A DNA stretch of 64,000 nucleotides, from positions 126,516-190,515 of the forward strand of contig NZ_LMFB01000005.1 of assembly GCF_001426685.1 (NCBI RefSeq), given 5' to 3'. Below, one piece after another: positions 10,024 through 19,040 of the stretch (positions are counted from its first letter, which is position 1; each line of letters starts with the position of its first letter). A program made the position numbers and the translations under genes. This stretch comes from Rhizobium sp. Root483D2. GTDB lineage: Bacteria; Pseudomonadota; Alphaproteobacteria; Rhizobiales; Rhizobiaceae. The notes under the pieces were generated by a model, which saw only the letters and a list, made by a program, of their open reading frames with translations, had not been told where the DNA came from and did no database searches.

Positions 10024-10090
10024 TTTTTCCATCGAATCGCGTGCGGATCATGGTGGCGACCAAACCGGTCAATTTCCGCAAGGGCCATGG
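10020..10090 (+). pseudogene. IS66-family TnpB, 5' remnant
   Basis: The ATG overlaps the tnpA stop. Only MIFPSNRVRIMVATKPVNFRK-G-H is left, the N-terminus of the IS66 Orf2/TnpB protein. A deletion then joins it to the interior of tnpC, removing most of tnpB and the first part of tnpC. Confidence 0.72.
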
Positions 10091-11407
10091 CAGCGATCCA
10101 TGCCGAGGATGAGGCAGACGCTCCTGCCGGGACCAAGGTCTCAAAAACACGAGCGAGCAATCGCTGCTCCCGTCCTCAGCATCTTCCCCGTGTGGAAGAG
10201 GTGATCGATCCGGAAAGCCTGATCTGCGCCTGCGGCGGTTGCTTGCATTGCATCGGCGAGGATGTCTCCGAGCGGTTGGATGTGATTCCGGCACAGTTCC
10301 CTGTGATTGTCACCCGTCGCCCCAAATATGCGTGCCGTGCCTGCACCGACGGCATCGTTCAGGCCCCGGCTCCAGCGCGGCTGGTCCAGACAGGCCAGCC
10401 GACGGAAGCCACAGTCGCACATGTGCTGGTCTCCAAATATGCCGATCACTTGCCTCTCTATCGGCAGGCGCAGATGAACCGCCAGGGCGTCGATCTCGAC
10501 CGCTCCACGCTCGCCGATTGGGTCGGACGCGCAGCCTACGAACTGCGGCCTGTGTTCGATGCCTTGCCGACCTAAAGCGCTCGACCAAGCTCTTTATGGA
10601 CGAGACCCGTGCTCCGGTGCTTGATCCCGGCTCGCGCAAAACCAAGACCGGATACTTCTGGGCGCTCGCACGGGATGATCGACCATGGGGCGGTAGCGCT
10701 CCGCCCGGCGTCGCCTTCACCTATGCACCCGGTCGCGGCGGCTCCATGCCGAACGGATATTGCAAGGCTTCTCCGGCATCCTGCAGGTGGACGGCTATGC
10801 CGGATACAACAGGTTGATCGCACCTGACCGTGTCGGTCCGGACATTCGGCTTGCCTATTGTTGGGCCCACGCTCGCCGGAAGCTCATAGAGATCACCCGC
10901 AATGGAACAGCAACTATTGCCGAGGACGGCGTCAAACGGATTGGTGAACTGTATCGAATCGAAGCCGAATTGCGCGGCCTTGATCCGGAGGTTCGCCTTG
11001 CGGGCCGGCAAGGGCGATCAGCGCCGCTGATCGCCGACATGCAGACTTGGCTCGTCCATCACCGTGCTCGTGTCGCAACGAAGTCCCCGCTCGGCGAGGC
11101 TTTGGCCTCCATCGCCAAATACTCGGATGGTTTGAAGCTGTTCCTGACCGACGGGCGCATCGAGGTCGACAACAACAGCGTCGAGCGGACCATCCGGCCT
11201 ATCGCTCTCAACCGGAAGAACGCACTTTTTGCGAACCACGACGCTGGGGCCGAGAATTGGGGGACCATGGCCTCGCTTGTTGAGACCTGCAAACTCAACG
11301 GCGTTGATCCGCTTGCCTATCTGACGAGCACGCTCACCGCCATCGTCAAGGGCCATAAGCAGAACGGGATCGGTGAGTTGCTGCCGTGGAAATACCGAGG
11401 GAGATAA
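10087..11407 (+). pseudogene. IS66-family transposase TnpC, truncated and frameshifted
   Basis: The N-terminus is missing. The remaining sequence shows LPRVEEVIDPESL, the zinc-ribbon-like C-A-C-G-G and C-R-A-C pairs, and the core Y-A-D-H-L-P-L-Y-R-Q. It breaks after FDALPT near 10575, continues in another frame with KLFMDETRAPVLDPG, and breaks again near 10745. It then runs cleanly from ILQVDGYAGYNRL through W-A-H-A-R-R-K and VDNNSVERTIRPIALNRKN to WKYRGR at the TAA. At least two frameshifts and the 5' deletion make it inactive. Confidence 0.83.
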
Positions 11408-11439
11408 TGTAGCTCGACAATAGAGACTACGTTTGATCC

Positions 11440-11955
11440 TTAACGTTCACGTCGCGAATCGGCGCACGTGTCAGAAAAGTAATTTGTGGATATTGTAAGC
11501 CTGCCTGCCGTGCTGCTGAGTTGTACAGCGACACCCACGCCGTCCACCTCCGCGAACCGTGCATCGATGTTTGAGATGCGCGTCGCTCCGGCCATGAATG
11601 ACGCCGTCTGCATTTTGGGCTCACCTCGCTTCATCTGCAAATCAAAGACAAGCTGAGCGAAGCCGTCTAGGTCACCCTCGGAGCTTTGGGTCACGCTTGC
11701 GACGGCATCGTCACAGACATAAACACCAATATTCGCCTCTTTTACGAACCATTGACCCGATAGCTCCGGTGGCATGGCGACGAGTTGCCAGCCAGTGGCC
11801 GCAGCATGCCGCTTGGCTTCATTTAGTGAACTGCCCAACCGAAAGCCACCTGGGAGATCGACGCGATCTGCCGCCATTGAATCGACATGAGAGAATATCG
11901 TCACTGTCCCGATGATCTGCAGTGATAGCGGCCGCAGAACCCATCTTCTACTCAT
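11440..11955 (-). CDS. Unrecognised, possibly exported protein; IS66 passenger gene
   Basis: I do not recognise this 171-residue protein. The N-terminus (MSRRWVLRPLSLQIIGTVTI, then FSHVDSMAAD) looks like a weak signal peptide with possible cleavage after S-M-A, which would place the product in the periplasm. The mature part has a glycine-rich G-G-F-R-L-G-S-S-L start, one Cys in the middle (V-Y-V-C-D-D) and one near the end (D-T-C-A-D), so one disulfide is possible. It lies between the decayed tnpC and the right end of the IS66-family element, in opposite orientation, and is the only unbroken frame inside the nested insertions. Intactness beside wrecked transposase genes hints at recent arrival or continued selection. 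A chance open frame is less likely given its length and the plausible leader. Confidence 0.55.
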   Translation of the reverse strand: MSRRWVLRPLSLQIIGTVTIFSHVDSMAADRVDLPGGFRLGSSLNEAKRHAAATGWQLVAMPPELSGQWFVKEANIGVYVCDDAVASVTQSSEGDLDGFAQLVFDLQMKRGEPKMQTASFMAGATRISNIDARFAEVDGVGVAVQLSSTAGRLTISTNYFSDTCADSRRER

Positions 11956-12055
11956 GTTGAGAAATCACCCCAAACTCCAATTTTGAAGTCACGTGATAGC
12001 GCATATCTGACAACCCAAAACAACATCGAAATCTTGATTATCATATCAACTGGTC

Positions 12056-12091
12056 GTCAAGGTGTGAGCGGGGCACCGCTTTCAAACAAGT
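12056..12091. repeat. IS66 right terminal repeat with target duplication
   Basis: The repeat ends GCGGGGCACCGCTTTC at 12083 and is the inverse of the left end at 18 of 28 positions. AAACAAGT at 12084-12091 is the second duplication copy, with 2 mismatches to the first. Confidence 0.72.
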
Positions 12092-12688
12092 ACCAAAAAC
12101 GTCGGGTGAAGGCAAAGCTAAGGGATGACCGCCAGGTCGCCGCTGGCCCGCACGATATCTGGGCCATGGACTTCGTTCACGACCAGTTCGCAACCGGCAA
12201 GAAACTGCGCATCCTGACCGTGGTGGACACGCATTCGCGCTACCGCCCGGTCACTGGCGCACTATTGCCTATCGCGGCGAGGATGTCGTTCAGGCGCTGG
12301 ACCGTGTCTGTAAGAAGACCGGCTATCGCAACACGATCAGTGTCTATAATGGCAGCGAGTTTATCTCCCGCGATCTGGACCTTTGGGCCTATGTCAACAA
12401 GGTCACACTTGACATCTCGCGGCCAGGCAAACCGACCGACAATGGCTTCATTGAAGCGTTCAACAGCAAGCTGCGGGCCGAATGCCTGAACGCGCACTGG
12501 TTCCTGACCCTTGCGGACTTGCGCGAAAAGTTGGAGACTTGGCGTCGATACTACAATGGGGATCGTCCTCACTCGGCAATCGGACATCACGTCCCGATTG
12601 CGATACATAATCCCGGCGGCGCCACCAGCCTGTCATCGTGATAAAACCCGAAAACTCTAATCCCCGGCGATCCAAGGTTTGGGATCAG

Positions 12689-13045
12689 AGCAGAAAAACC
12701 AAAACTCTCCCGAAAATTGGGGGGGAATGGGTCGAAAAACGCATCCTGCTTTTTGTGAGGCAATATCGCCGTTAAGAACCTCAAAAATTGCCGTTCTCAA
12801 CAAGTTTCAGACGATATGGACGACAACAGCGCGGTTAGATCTGAGCGAGGCGATTGAGACACGTTGAAATTTTTATACTTTGGCGAAAACCCAACACAAT
12901 TGAATGGGGTGGTTCCCGAATCCCAAGACTTACCATTCTCGTCCCCAATACTTCAAAGATTTCATGTTGTTGATGCGCCCGATTTTACTAATGGGTTCTC
13001 TCATCAACACAACTGCACATGAAGGGCATCGAGAGACCGAATGAT
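12689..13045. other. Spacer between the IS3 end and the polysaccharide genes
   Basis: These roughly 360 bases are AT-rich and hold no gene I can support. A 62-codon frame at 12679-12867 has no recognisable sequence and no ribosome binding site. Confidence 0.5.
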
Positions 13046-14884
13046 CTACTCGGCTGCGATATCGTGGCTTCGTGGTGCAAAATCGTAGGACGCGACTGCG
13101 GCTTCCTCAATATGAAGACTTCCGCCACGGGTATCGATAGGCTTGGTCGCGACTTTGAGCAGCCGGGCAGCGGCCGAAAATGTCCACGCCCGCTCAATTG
13201 CATGGGCAATGGTTCCATCGGTCTGCGACGCTTCGTGCTCGAATTCCCTTGACTGCAGATTGAGATCGCTAAGAGCCTGCAAAGCCGCCGGTCGGGCCAT
13301 AAATATAGATCCGGCGATGAAGCCCAGCTTTGATATTTTCAGATCGCCGACACCCATCCGTGCCTTTAGAGCATTCAAATGGGTTTCATTGCTTCCCATG
13401 TAGCCTTCCATGGAAACGTTATGTCCTGCCGGTCCTAGGATACCAACATCCGGCCGGTCGTTGAATATCCGCACGGCTGCCGATAGTTCATCAGGCTTAA
13501 TGAAGCAGGCTAAAAGCTCCCGGCGCCATTTTTCACCGTTATCGAGATGCTTCGACCGTTTTGTATGAAGCTTCAGGATCAGCGAGAATTCCTCCGGGTC
13601 GATCTTTTTGAGAACAGTCAGGAAAGGAAGCACATCACGGCCATGATTAGCGGTGACGATTACCTCGGCATCGAACTTATAGCGCTTTAGAGCGGTCTGA
13701 ACGTGACCTACCTTGTCGGCTGGTGTCGTCAAGAAAAGCTTCAACTTTCCTTTATAGTTAGCAAGCTCAGAAAACATTTCATCGAGAAGCTCGGGATAGA
13801 ATGCATGGATGACGCAAGCCACCTTATGTTCTGCCGGAACTCGTGTCGCCCGGCCGAATTTCTGATGGCCTTTAAGGCGGTAGTTCGACGCAAAAGAGCC
13901 TTGACCAACCGAAAAAGGGTTTTCATAATTCATCAGGCTTAGGTTATTCCTAAAAAAGAGCCGGATGCTCTTGGGGATAGGTGTTCCATCCTCTAGCTGT
14001 CCGTAGTGCCAGTACCGGTTGGGAATGCCAGGAACTTCGAGCGTACGAAGTCGTCGCTTGTACCAGTTCCATATTTCAAAGACGGCATAATTTCCTGCGG
14101 CGAAGCGACGGGTCATGCCTTCGCCATCGGAATTGATCTTCGTGAAATGATAAAAGCGCAAAAGGTCGTCATTGACGGCGATTTTTCCGTCCTGGCCGAT
14201 TTTCACGTTTCGCTGGCTGATATTCCAACTGGCGACGTTATAACCCGGGTGGCGTTCGATATAGACATTGTCGAACAGGCAGGGAATGAGATCACAATAT
14301 TTCTGGTCAGTGAAAATTCCGTCTTCGATACTGTCGTAGCAGGCCCGGTAAAGGCAGTCGTTCCACCAGGCAGCGACGGCATTTCCGATCGCGTCATTTT
14401 TCACAGCGATAAAACCGAGATTATATATGCCATACTTCAGCGAGATTTGTTCATTGTCCATAAAGTCGACTGCCGAACTGTTCGGATCAACTTGATGCGG
14501 CGTCAAGATGACAGATGCCGTATCCAACTTCTCGGCTATATGATCCAATGGGTGGAACACAGCGATGTCCGGATCGAGATAGATCACCTTCTCAGCGCCG
14601 GAATCCAGGATATGCTGAAGCGCCCTACCCTTCACAGCCGTGCATGCTTCTACGATATCGTGTTTGAAAACGAAAGCCTTCCAGTCTGGAAACAGGATCT
14701 CAGGATCTAGGATGACGTCGAAGTCTTTTTCCCACTCCGTTTCCAAAAAGCCCTTTGGTGGACGATCAACCATGATTGCCCATATTTTCCAACCTGGATT
14801 GGCGTTCCGCAGAGACTGCGCAAGAATGCGCGCCCGCGACAAATAGGCATAGGAAAAGCTCGTGTAGACGTGAACTTCAGGCAT
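13046..14884 (-). CDS. GT8-like/rhamnan-synthesis RgpF-like glycosyltransferase
   Basis: This 612-residue protein has two domains. Residues 1-300 look like a nucleotide-diphospho-sugar transferase. They carry the D104-P-D106 metal motif in V-I-Y-L-D-P-D-I-A-V-F-H and later Y-N-L-G-F-I-A-V, as in GT8-type enzymes. Residues about 355-600 match the RgpF (rhamnan synthesis F) family: VACVIHAFYPELLDEM, then F-S-L-I-L-K-L-H-T-K-R-S-K-H near 440, and FIAGSIFMARPAALQAL. RgpF-type proteins extend polyrhamnose or other 6-deoxysugar backbones at the cytoplasmic face. It starts 3 bases after the upstream TPR-glycosyltransferase stop, so the pair is co-translated. It fits the 6-deoxyhexose theme of the neighbouring gmd genes. 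Confidence 0.82.
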   Translation of the reverse strand: MPEVHVYTSFSYAYLSRARILAQSLRNANPGWKIWAIMVDRPPKGFLETEWEKDFDVILDPEILFPDWKAFVFKHDIVEACTAVKGRALQHILDSGAEKVIYLDPDIAVFHPLDHIAEKLDTASVILTPHQVDPNSSAVDFMDNEQISLKYGIYNLGFIAVKNDAIGNAVAAWWNDCLYRACYDSIEDGIFTDQKYCDLIPCLFDNVYIERHPGYNVASWNISQRNVKIGQDGKIAVNDDLLRFYHFTKINSDGEGMTRRFAAGNYAVFEIWNWYKRRLRTLEVPGIPNRYWHYGQLEDGTPIPKSIRLFFRNNLSLMNYENPFSVGQGSFASNYRLKGHQKFGRATRVPAEHKVACVIHAFYPELLDEMFSELANYKGKLKLFLTTPADKVGHVQTALKRYKFDAEVIVTANHGRDVLPFLTVLKKIDPEEFSLILKLHTKRSKHLDNGEKWRRELLACFIKPDELSAAVRIFNDRPDVGILGPAGHNVSMEGYMGSNETHLNALKARMGVGDLKISKLGFIAGSIFMARPAALQALSDLNLQSREFEHEASQTDGTIAHAIERAWTFSAAARLLKVATKPIDTRGGSLHIEEAAVASYDFAPRSHDIAAE

Positions 14885-14887
14885 TGA

Positions 14888-16879
14888 CTACCCTTTAAAA
14901 TGCTTAGAAGCGGGTGTGGTTCCGGTAAAGACCAGATTATAGGTCTGCTTTCTGGATGCCGCCGCTTCCATCAGGTCAGGTAACTGTGTATCTGAGAAGA
15001 AGTCGATCAGGTCAGCAGACGTGTCGAAAACGCGTCCCTTGTCCATTTTCCCGACAACTGCAGCGACATTTCCGCTGTTTCTGACGGTTAGAACGGTACA
15101 TCCAGCAGCAATCGCCTCATAGGTCACGAAGGAAAATGTTTCCGGCCAACCCGAGGGCATAACGACGATGTCCACACCGTTGTCCTGGAGAAGATTGACC
15201 ATCGTTTCCCCAGAATCGGCCCTGATCTCAGCATGAACTCTTTCGACATACTTGTTAGTTCGATACTGGAATTTGTTGCTCACGAAATGCATGAAGTGAT
15301 AATTTTCGTTAAACCGGTTGCTCGCAACGATATCCCTGAAAACTCGCCAACCCTTGTGCTCGACCGGATATCCTACGAAAGCGATCCTAATCGGTTCGTC
15401 CGCCGCCTTTTCTTTCAATGCGATTTTCTCAGGCACCAGAGTGCCATGTAGAACTACCTCAGCATCAACCCATTTGCCGTTGAAGGATTTTAGCCAGATA
15501 TCCAAGGCCGCCTGTGATGGAGAAAGGACGACGAACGGGATAGCATCGAAAAGGATTTTCATCTGCTCGACACGGCGTATGCGCTCCTTACCGAAGATGC
15601 AGACCGTGCAGGCAACCGAATCCAGCGGTGGCGCGCCACAGAATTCAATATGATTACGCAACAAGTTATAGCCATTACAGAGGCTGGAATAATCATGTAG
15701 CCAATAGTAATTATGTGTCGCCCCATAGGCTGCATTCAACGCAATAATCGCGGGTAGGCTATGCCCAAGAGGCGAGTGCATGATGAAGACGCGCTTTTCT
15801 GCTGCCTGCCTATTCGGAATGAGAACATCGCCGACAACCGATCCAGAAAAAATTCCAGCAAAGTCGCCATCGACCACAACTTTGAAATATGTCTGGTCAA
15901 GCTCCGTATCAAAAATAAATTCCGACTGCTCAAATGGCGACAGGTGAATGTAGCTCAAGCCTTCGGCGTTGAAGCGTAACTGCTCCTTGCCCACTACGAG
16001 TTCAGTGCCGGCAACGACCTCAATATAGCAGGTGTGGCTCAGTGCTAGTACCAAACCATTCCCGTGAGCCGTCCGGGAATTTCCAATTGCGATTTCCAGA
16101 ATATCGCGGTTGGCTGCAACATCGGAAAACTCGGGCGCTAGCGGGCGGGCGTCCTCCCGCAGTGACGCTAGGAGGCCCAGCTTTTCGTCAACATGTTCTT
16201 TTGCCCGTCGCCCTTCGTCCTTACCGAACATGATGTAATGGAAAAACGGATTGATTCCCGACGATCTGACATCTGAGAACGTGTCGATGTAATAGGCCGT
16301 GTCAAACCAGTCTGACGGGTTCCTGTACTCACGCCAGCCTATAGCGCAATAGTGCCGCAATGGATCAGCGCCGGCGCGTTTGATGTCCGGATTACTTTGG
16401 TTGTAGTAATCTGAATCGAAATGCGGCGCCAACGTCTCCATGACCTCGTCAAAGGAATTTGTCTGAGCCATCACGATATGAATATCGGGCTGCTGGAGCT
16501 CGACCTTGGCGAATTCAAAATCCGGATCGATCTTCAACGCCTCCTGATAGGCATTGATGGCCTCGTTCATCTTTTTCTGTAACTTCAGCACATGACCGAG
16601 CTGAAGATAGATATCTGCCGCATTCGTGTTAAACTTTAGCGCCGTCCGGTAGGCGGTCTCCGCCGCAGCGAGATTTCCCTGCTCCTTGAGACAATGCCCA
16701 TACTGCACCCATAGTCCGTCGTTCTGGGGCAGGTGCGTCAGAGCCTTAGCATAATACTGTTCCGCAACCGCCCATTGGCGACTGCGGTTCGCACTATCGG
16801 CTCTTTCAACCAGGCGCGTTGCCTCGCTCTTGCTTTTCCGAAGCAGGCCAATCTTCTCTAAAATCTCACGTATCGCCAT
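14888..16879 (-). CDS. TPR-repeat glycosyltransferase (GT4-like)
   Basis: This 663-residue protein begins with a short basic helix. About three tetratricopeptide repeats follow, from residue 20 to 130: A-E-Q-Y-Y-A-K-A-L, A-A-E-T-A-Y-R-T-A-L and A-I-N-A-Y-Q-E-A-L-K-I-D-P. The section at 150-240 has a repeated F-D-x-x-Y-Y pattern (HFDSDYYNQSNPDI, then WFDTAYYIDTFSDV), seen in rhizobial surface-glycan transferases. The C-terminal third is GT4/GT-B-like, with I-A-F-V-G-Y-P-V-E-H-K-G-W, V-V-M-P-S-G-W-P-E-T-F-S-F and the donor-site E near Y-E-A-I-A-A-G-C-T-V-L. The TPR part probably holds a partner enzyme. It lies between colD and the RgpF-like gene. The sugar specificity is unknown. Confidence 0.8.
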   Translation of the reverse strand: MAIREILEKIGLLRKSKSEATRLVERADSANRSRQWAVAEQYYAKALTHLPQNDGLWVQYGHCLKEQGNLAAAETAYRTALKFNTNAADIYLQLGHVLKLQKKMNEAINAYQEALKIDPDFEFAKVELQQPDIHIVMAQTNSFDEVMETLAPHFDSDYYNQSNPDIKRAGADPLRHYCAIGWREYRNPSDWFDTAYYIDTFSDVRSSGINPFFHYIMFGKDEGRRAKEHVDEKLGLLASLREDARPLAPEFSDVAANRDILEIAIGNSRTAHGNGLVLALSHTCYIEVVAGTELVVGKEQLRFNAEGLSYIHLSPFEQSEFIFDTELDQTYFKVVVDGDFAGIFSGSVVGDVLIPNRQAAEKRVFIMHSPLGHSLPAIIALNAAYGATHNYYWLHDYSSLCNGYNLLRNHIEFCGAPPLDSVACTVCIFGKERIRRVEQMKILFDAIPFVVLSPSQAALDIWLKSFNGKWVDAEVVLHGTLVPEKIALKEKAADEPIRIAFVGYPVEHKGWRVFRDIVASNRFNENYHFMHFVSNKFQYRTNKYVERVHAEIRADSGETMVNLLQDNGVDIVVMPSGWPETFSFVTYEAIAAGCTVLTVRNSGNVAAVVGKMDKGRVFDTSADLIDFFSDTQLPDLMEAAASRKQTYNLVFTGTTPASKHFKG

Positions 16880-16950
16880 TTTCTTCTCTTAAGTACATTT
16901 TCCGAACGCGATGATGCAGAGATCGCAAGATGAACTAATTCAATGGTGTT

Positions 16951-18114
16951 TCAACTCAGCAATGTTCGAACAGCCTGAAGTTTTTCGCGAATCTCAACCT
17001 GGTGATTTCCAATAAAAAACCCTCTCGAGTCTATATTTTCAGCGGCTTCTAGGCCTCCGGATACTTCATAATCAAAGTATTTTATGACCTCATTTTTCAG
17101 GAAGTTTCCTGTGACAATCGGACGAACATCAACCTTATTTGCAGAAAGTTTTGCCACTAGCGCCTTTCTGTCCACATCCGCGCCGTCCCGTATGGTTAGA
17201 GCAAATCCGAACCAGCTGCTTTCGCCAACTTCTTCCTGTATCTGAAGATAAGGATGATTGGCAAAGATCTCCTGAAAATAAGCGCCGTTTTCTCTTCTAT
17301 TCCGAATGAAGGATGGCAGTTTTTTTAACTGCTCCTGTCCGATCGCGCCGCTCATTTCGATCGGCCTGACATTGTAGCCTGGCAAAACGAACTTAAACGA
17401 CTCTTCGAAAGGATCATCGCTTTTTTCTCCCGTAACGTGGTTGAACTTTGGCAGGTTCCGTGTCCAGCCATGCGCTCTAAGGGAAAGGAGAACATGATAC
17501 AGTTCTTCATCATCAGTCACGACACAACCACCTTCCATGGTCGCGATATGATGCGAGTAAAACGAACTAAATGTGCCCATGGTGCCGAATGTTCCTGCCT
17601 GTTTTCCAGCAAACAATGCACCCATGGATTCGCAATTATCTTCAAGAATGGTGATATCGCGATTGCCTACAATCTTAGTAACGGCGTCAAAATCGTTTGG
17701 ATTTCCAAGCAAGTTGACGAGGCAAATCGCTTTCGTCTTGTCGGTGATGGCCAACTTCAACTTATTCAGATCCATATTCAAAGTGTACTGGTCTATATCG
17801 ACGAAGATGAGCTTTAGACCATATTGATGGAATGGATAATACGTCGTCGACCATGATACCGCTGGAACGATGACCTCGTCGCCTCTTTTGAGTTTGGGGT
17901 TCTTTGTAAAAAACAATGCTGCGACCATAAGCAGATTCGCAGTCGAACCGGAGCTTACCATCAATGCATATTTTGAACCAAAAAACTCCGCGAATTGTTG
18001 CTCATAATTGGCGACGTTTTCGCCCATCGTGAACATGCCGGAGTCGATCACTCGCTGAATAGCGGCAAATTCCTTGCTGTCCCATGTGTCGGTTGCCAAG
18101 CTGAGGTTGATCAT
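16951..18114 (-). CDS. colD: GDP-4-keto-6-deoxy-D-mannose 3-dehydratase (ColD type)
   Basis: This 387-residue protein has the DegT/DnrJ/EryC1/StrS aminotransferase fold: S-S-G-S-T-A-N at 54-60 for PLP phosphate, V-S-W-S-T-T-Y at 86-92 and E-D-N-C-E-S at 158-163. The decisive point is 185-196, reading F-Y-S-H-H-I-A-T-M-E-G-G. H188 stands where transaminases of the family have the PLP-binding lysine. E. coli ColD has the same His188 and uses it to remove the C3 hydroxyl in GDP-colitose synthesis instead of transaminating. The gene overlaps the fcl/colC-like gene by 4 bases and follows gmd, which makes the substrate. Together they predict the 3,6-dideoxy sugar colitose rather than perosamine or fucose. 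Residue numbering depends on the ATG chosen here. Confidence 0.87.
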   Translation of the reverse strand: MINLSLATDTWDSKEFAAIQRVIDSGMFTMGENVANYEQQFAEFFGSKYALMVSSGSTANLLMVAALFFTKNPKLKRGDEVIVPAVSWSTTYYPFHQYGLKLIFVDIDQYTLNMDLNKLKLAITDKTKAICLVNLLGNPNDFDAVTKIVGNRDITILEDNCESMGALFAGKQAGTFGTMGTFSSFYSHHIATMEGGCVVTDDEELYHVLLSLRAHGWTRNLPKFNHVTGEKSDDPFEESFKFVLPGYNVRPIEMSGAIGQEQLKKLPSFIRNRRENGAYFQEIFANHPYLQIQEEVGESSWFGFALTIRDGADVDRKALVAKLSANKVDVRPIVTGNFLKNEVIKYFDYEVSGGLEAAENIDSRGFFIGNHQVEIREKLQAVRTLLS

Positions 18115-19031
18115 TTGTAGACTCCATTCTTATAGAACTCATAGGTCTTACGAATTCCTTCGGACAGGGAGGTAGTTGCCTGCCATCCGAGATTGCGCAA
18201 TTTCTGAATGTTTACCAGCTTTTGGCTCATCCCGGCAGGCTTCGACATATCGTGAACGAACCGGCCTTGATAGCCCAGTACATCTGCCACCGCCTTGTAG
18301 TAGTCGTTGACGCTGTGATCCACGCCAATGCCAACATTGAGATTTTGCGGCAGTCTTTCAATGTCTTCCACTGCAAACAGCAGGAAATCGGCCAAGTCAC
18401 CAGCAAACATGAACTCCCGCCTTGCAAGGCCGTCCCCCCACACTTCAACGACGTCGGCCTGGTTCTCGACAGCTTCTGAAATCTTGCGGATGACCGCCGG
18501 TACCATATGAGATTTCTGAGGGTCGAACTTGTCATGCCGCCCGTAAAGATTGCACGGAATCACTGTTTTGTAGTGGACGCCATGGGTCGATGAAACATAA
18601 TTGCAGAGCCGAGAGCAGGAAATCTTGGCCAGCGCATACCCCTCGTTTGTCGGCTCAAGGCCCCCAGTCAAAATGTCATCTTCGTTGAGAGGATTGGTCG
18701 CCTCCCGCGGGTACATGCACGAACTGCCGATGTTAATCAGCTTTTCTACTCCTGCATTCTGCGCGCCGAGGATGACATTCATGCCGATTTGCAGGTTTTC
18801 GACAAGGAAGCGTACGGGTGCAGCTATGTTTGCCTGGATCCCCCCGACGAGCCCGGCTGCATGGATGACTGCGTCGGGCTTCACCTTTTGAAAGTAGCTC
18901 TGCACAGATATTTTATCGGAAAGATCCAACTCTCTTCGACCAGGCGCTTCCAACTGGAAATCATTTGCGCGCGCGTGCTCAAGCAGGTTTCTTCCAACCA
19001 TGCCCGACCCACCAGTAATGAGAACTTTCAT
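18111..19031 (-). CDS. colC: GDP-L-colitose synthase (ColC)/GDP-L-fucose synthase-like epimerase-reductase
   Basis: This 306-residue extended SDR has the NADPH motif G-G-S-G-M-V-G near residue 7, I-N-I-G-S-S-C-M-Y-P near 105, and the catalytic E-G-Y-A-L-A-K with Tyr and Lys near 135. These are shared by GDP-L-fucose synthase (Fcl/WcaG) and its homologue ColC. ColC epimerises C5 and reduces C4 of GDP-4-keto-3,6-dideoxymannose to give GDP-colitose. Sequence alone does not separate Fcl from ColC. The ColC call rests on the directly coupled colD gene. The frame overlaps colD by 4 bases and starts 9 bases after gmd. If Fcl activity is also kept, both fucose and colitose could be made. Confidence 0.75.
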   Translation of the reverse strand: MKVLITGGSGMVGRNLLEHARANDFQLEAPGRRELDLSDKISVQSYFQKVKPDAVIHAAGLVGGIQANIAAPVRFLVENLQIGMNVILGAQNAGVEKLINIGSSCMYPREATNPLNEDDILTGGLEPTNEGYALAKISCSRLCNYVSSTHGVHYKTVIPCNLYGRHDKFDPQKSHMVPAVIRKISEAVENQADVVEVWGDGLARREFMFAGDLADFLLFAVEDIERLPQNLNVGIGVDHSVNDYYKAVADVLGYQGRFVHDMSKPAGMSQKLVNIQKLRNLGWQATTSLSEGIRKTYEFYKNGVYK

Positions 19032-19040
19032 CGTGGCGCC

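Larger units (their letters stand above)
9551..12083 (+). mobile_element. IS66-family element with a passenger gene, nested in IS3 orfB
   Basis: The element is about 2.53 kb. Its left end (9551-9578, beginning GTAACGGGTG) matches the reverse complement of its right end (12056-12083, beginning GAAAGCGGTG) at 18 of 28 positions without gaps. GTAA ends are usual for IS66. Flanking 8-mers AAACGAGC (9543-9550) and AAACAAGT (12084-12091) agree at 6 of 8 positions, consistent with the 8-base duplication of this family after some decay. Inside are remnants of tnpA, tnpB and tnpC on the plus strand. An intact minus-strand gene (11440-11955) lies between tnpC and the right end. Confidence 0.78.
9266..12641 (+). 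pseudogene. IS3-family transposase OrfB, split by IS66 insertion
   Basis: The 5' part (to 9550) encodes RKRKLIGGMLVAWGISIRRA through KKTHRIYSELGVQLPN. The 3' part (from 12084) encodes QKRRVKAKLRDD, the DDE-domain start W-A-M-D-F-V-H-D, then N-G-S-E-F-I-S-R-D, then P-T-D-N-G-F-I-E-A-F-N, ending at a TGA at 12639-12641. Removing 9551-12083 and one copy of the 8-base flank rejoins the halves in the same frame to read ELGVQLPNEHQKRRVKAKL, a normal OrfB sequence. A second lesion, a frameshift near 12250, separates HSRYRPVTGA from YRGEDVVQALDRV. Confidence 0.83.
8923..12688 (+). mobile_element. IS3-family element (IS407-like group), decayed and interrupted
   Basis: The ends are imperfect inverted repeats. 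The left end from 8923 reads CTGATCCCCAAAAACTGGA, and the reverse complement of the right end, read back from 12688, is CTGATCCCAAACCTTGGA; both continue to a shared GAGTTTTC. Between them are a broken orfA and an orfB split by an IS66-family element (9551-12083). Without the insert the IS3 element would be about 1.23 kb, normal for the family. I see no convincing target duplication outside the ends. The element is dead: orfA has a frameshift and an amber codon, and orfB has a frameshift in addition to the insertion. Confidence 0.8.

Noticed and set aside
11400..11470. Right end of the IS66 element just after tnpC
   Set aside because: No inverse match to the left end occurs there, while a good match with flanking duplication and a restored orfB frame is found at 12083.
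16951..18114. Call as a sugar aminotransferase (perosamine synthase)
   Set aside because: The PLP lysine is replaced by His188, as in ColD, so transamination is not expected.
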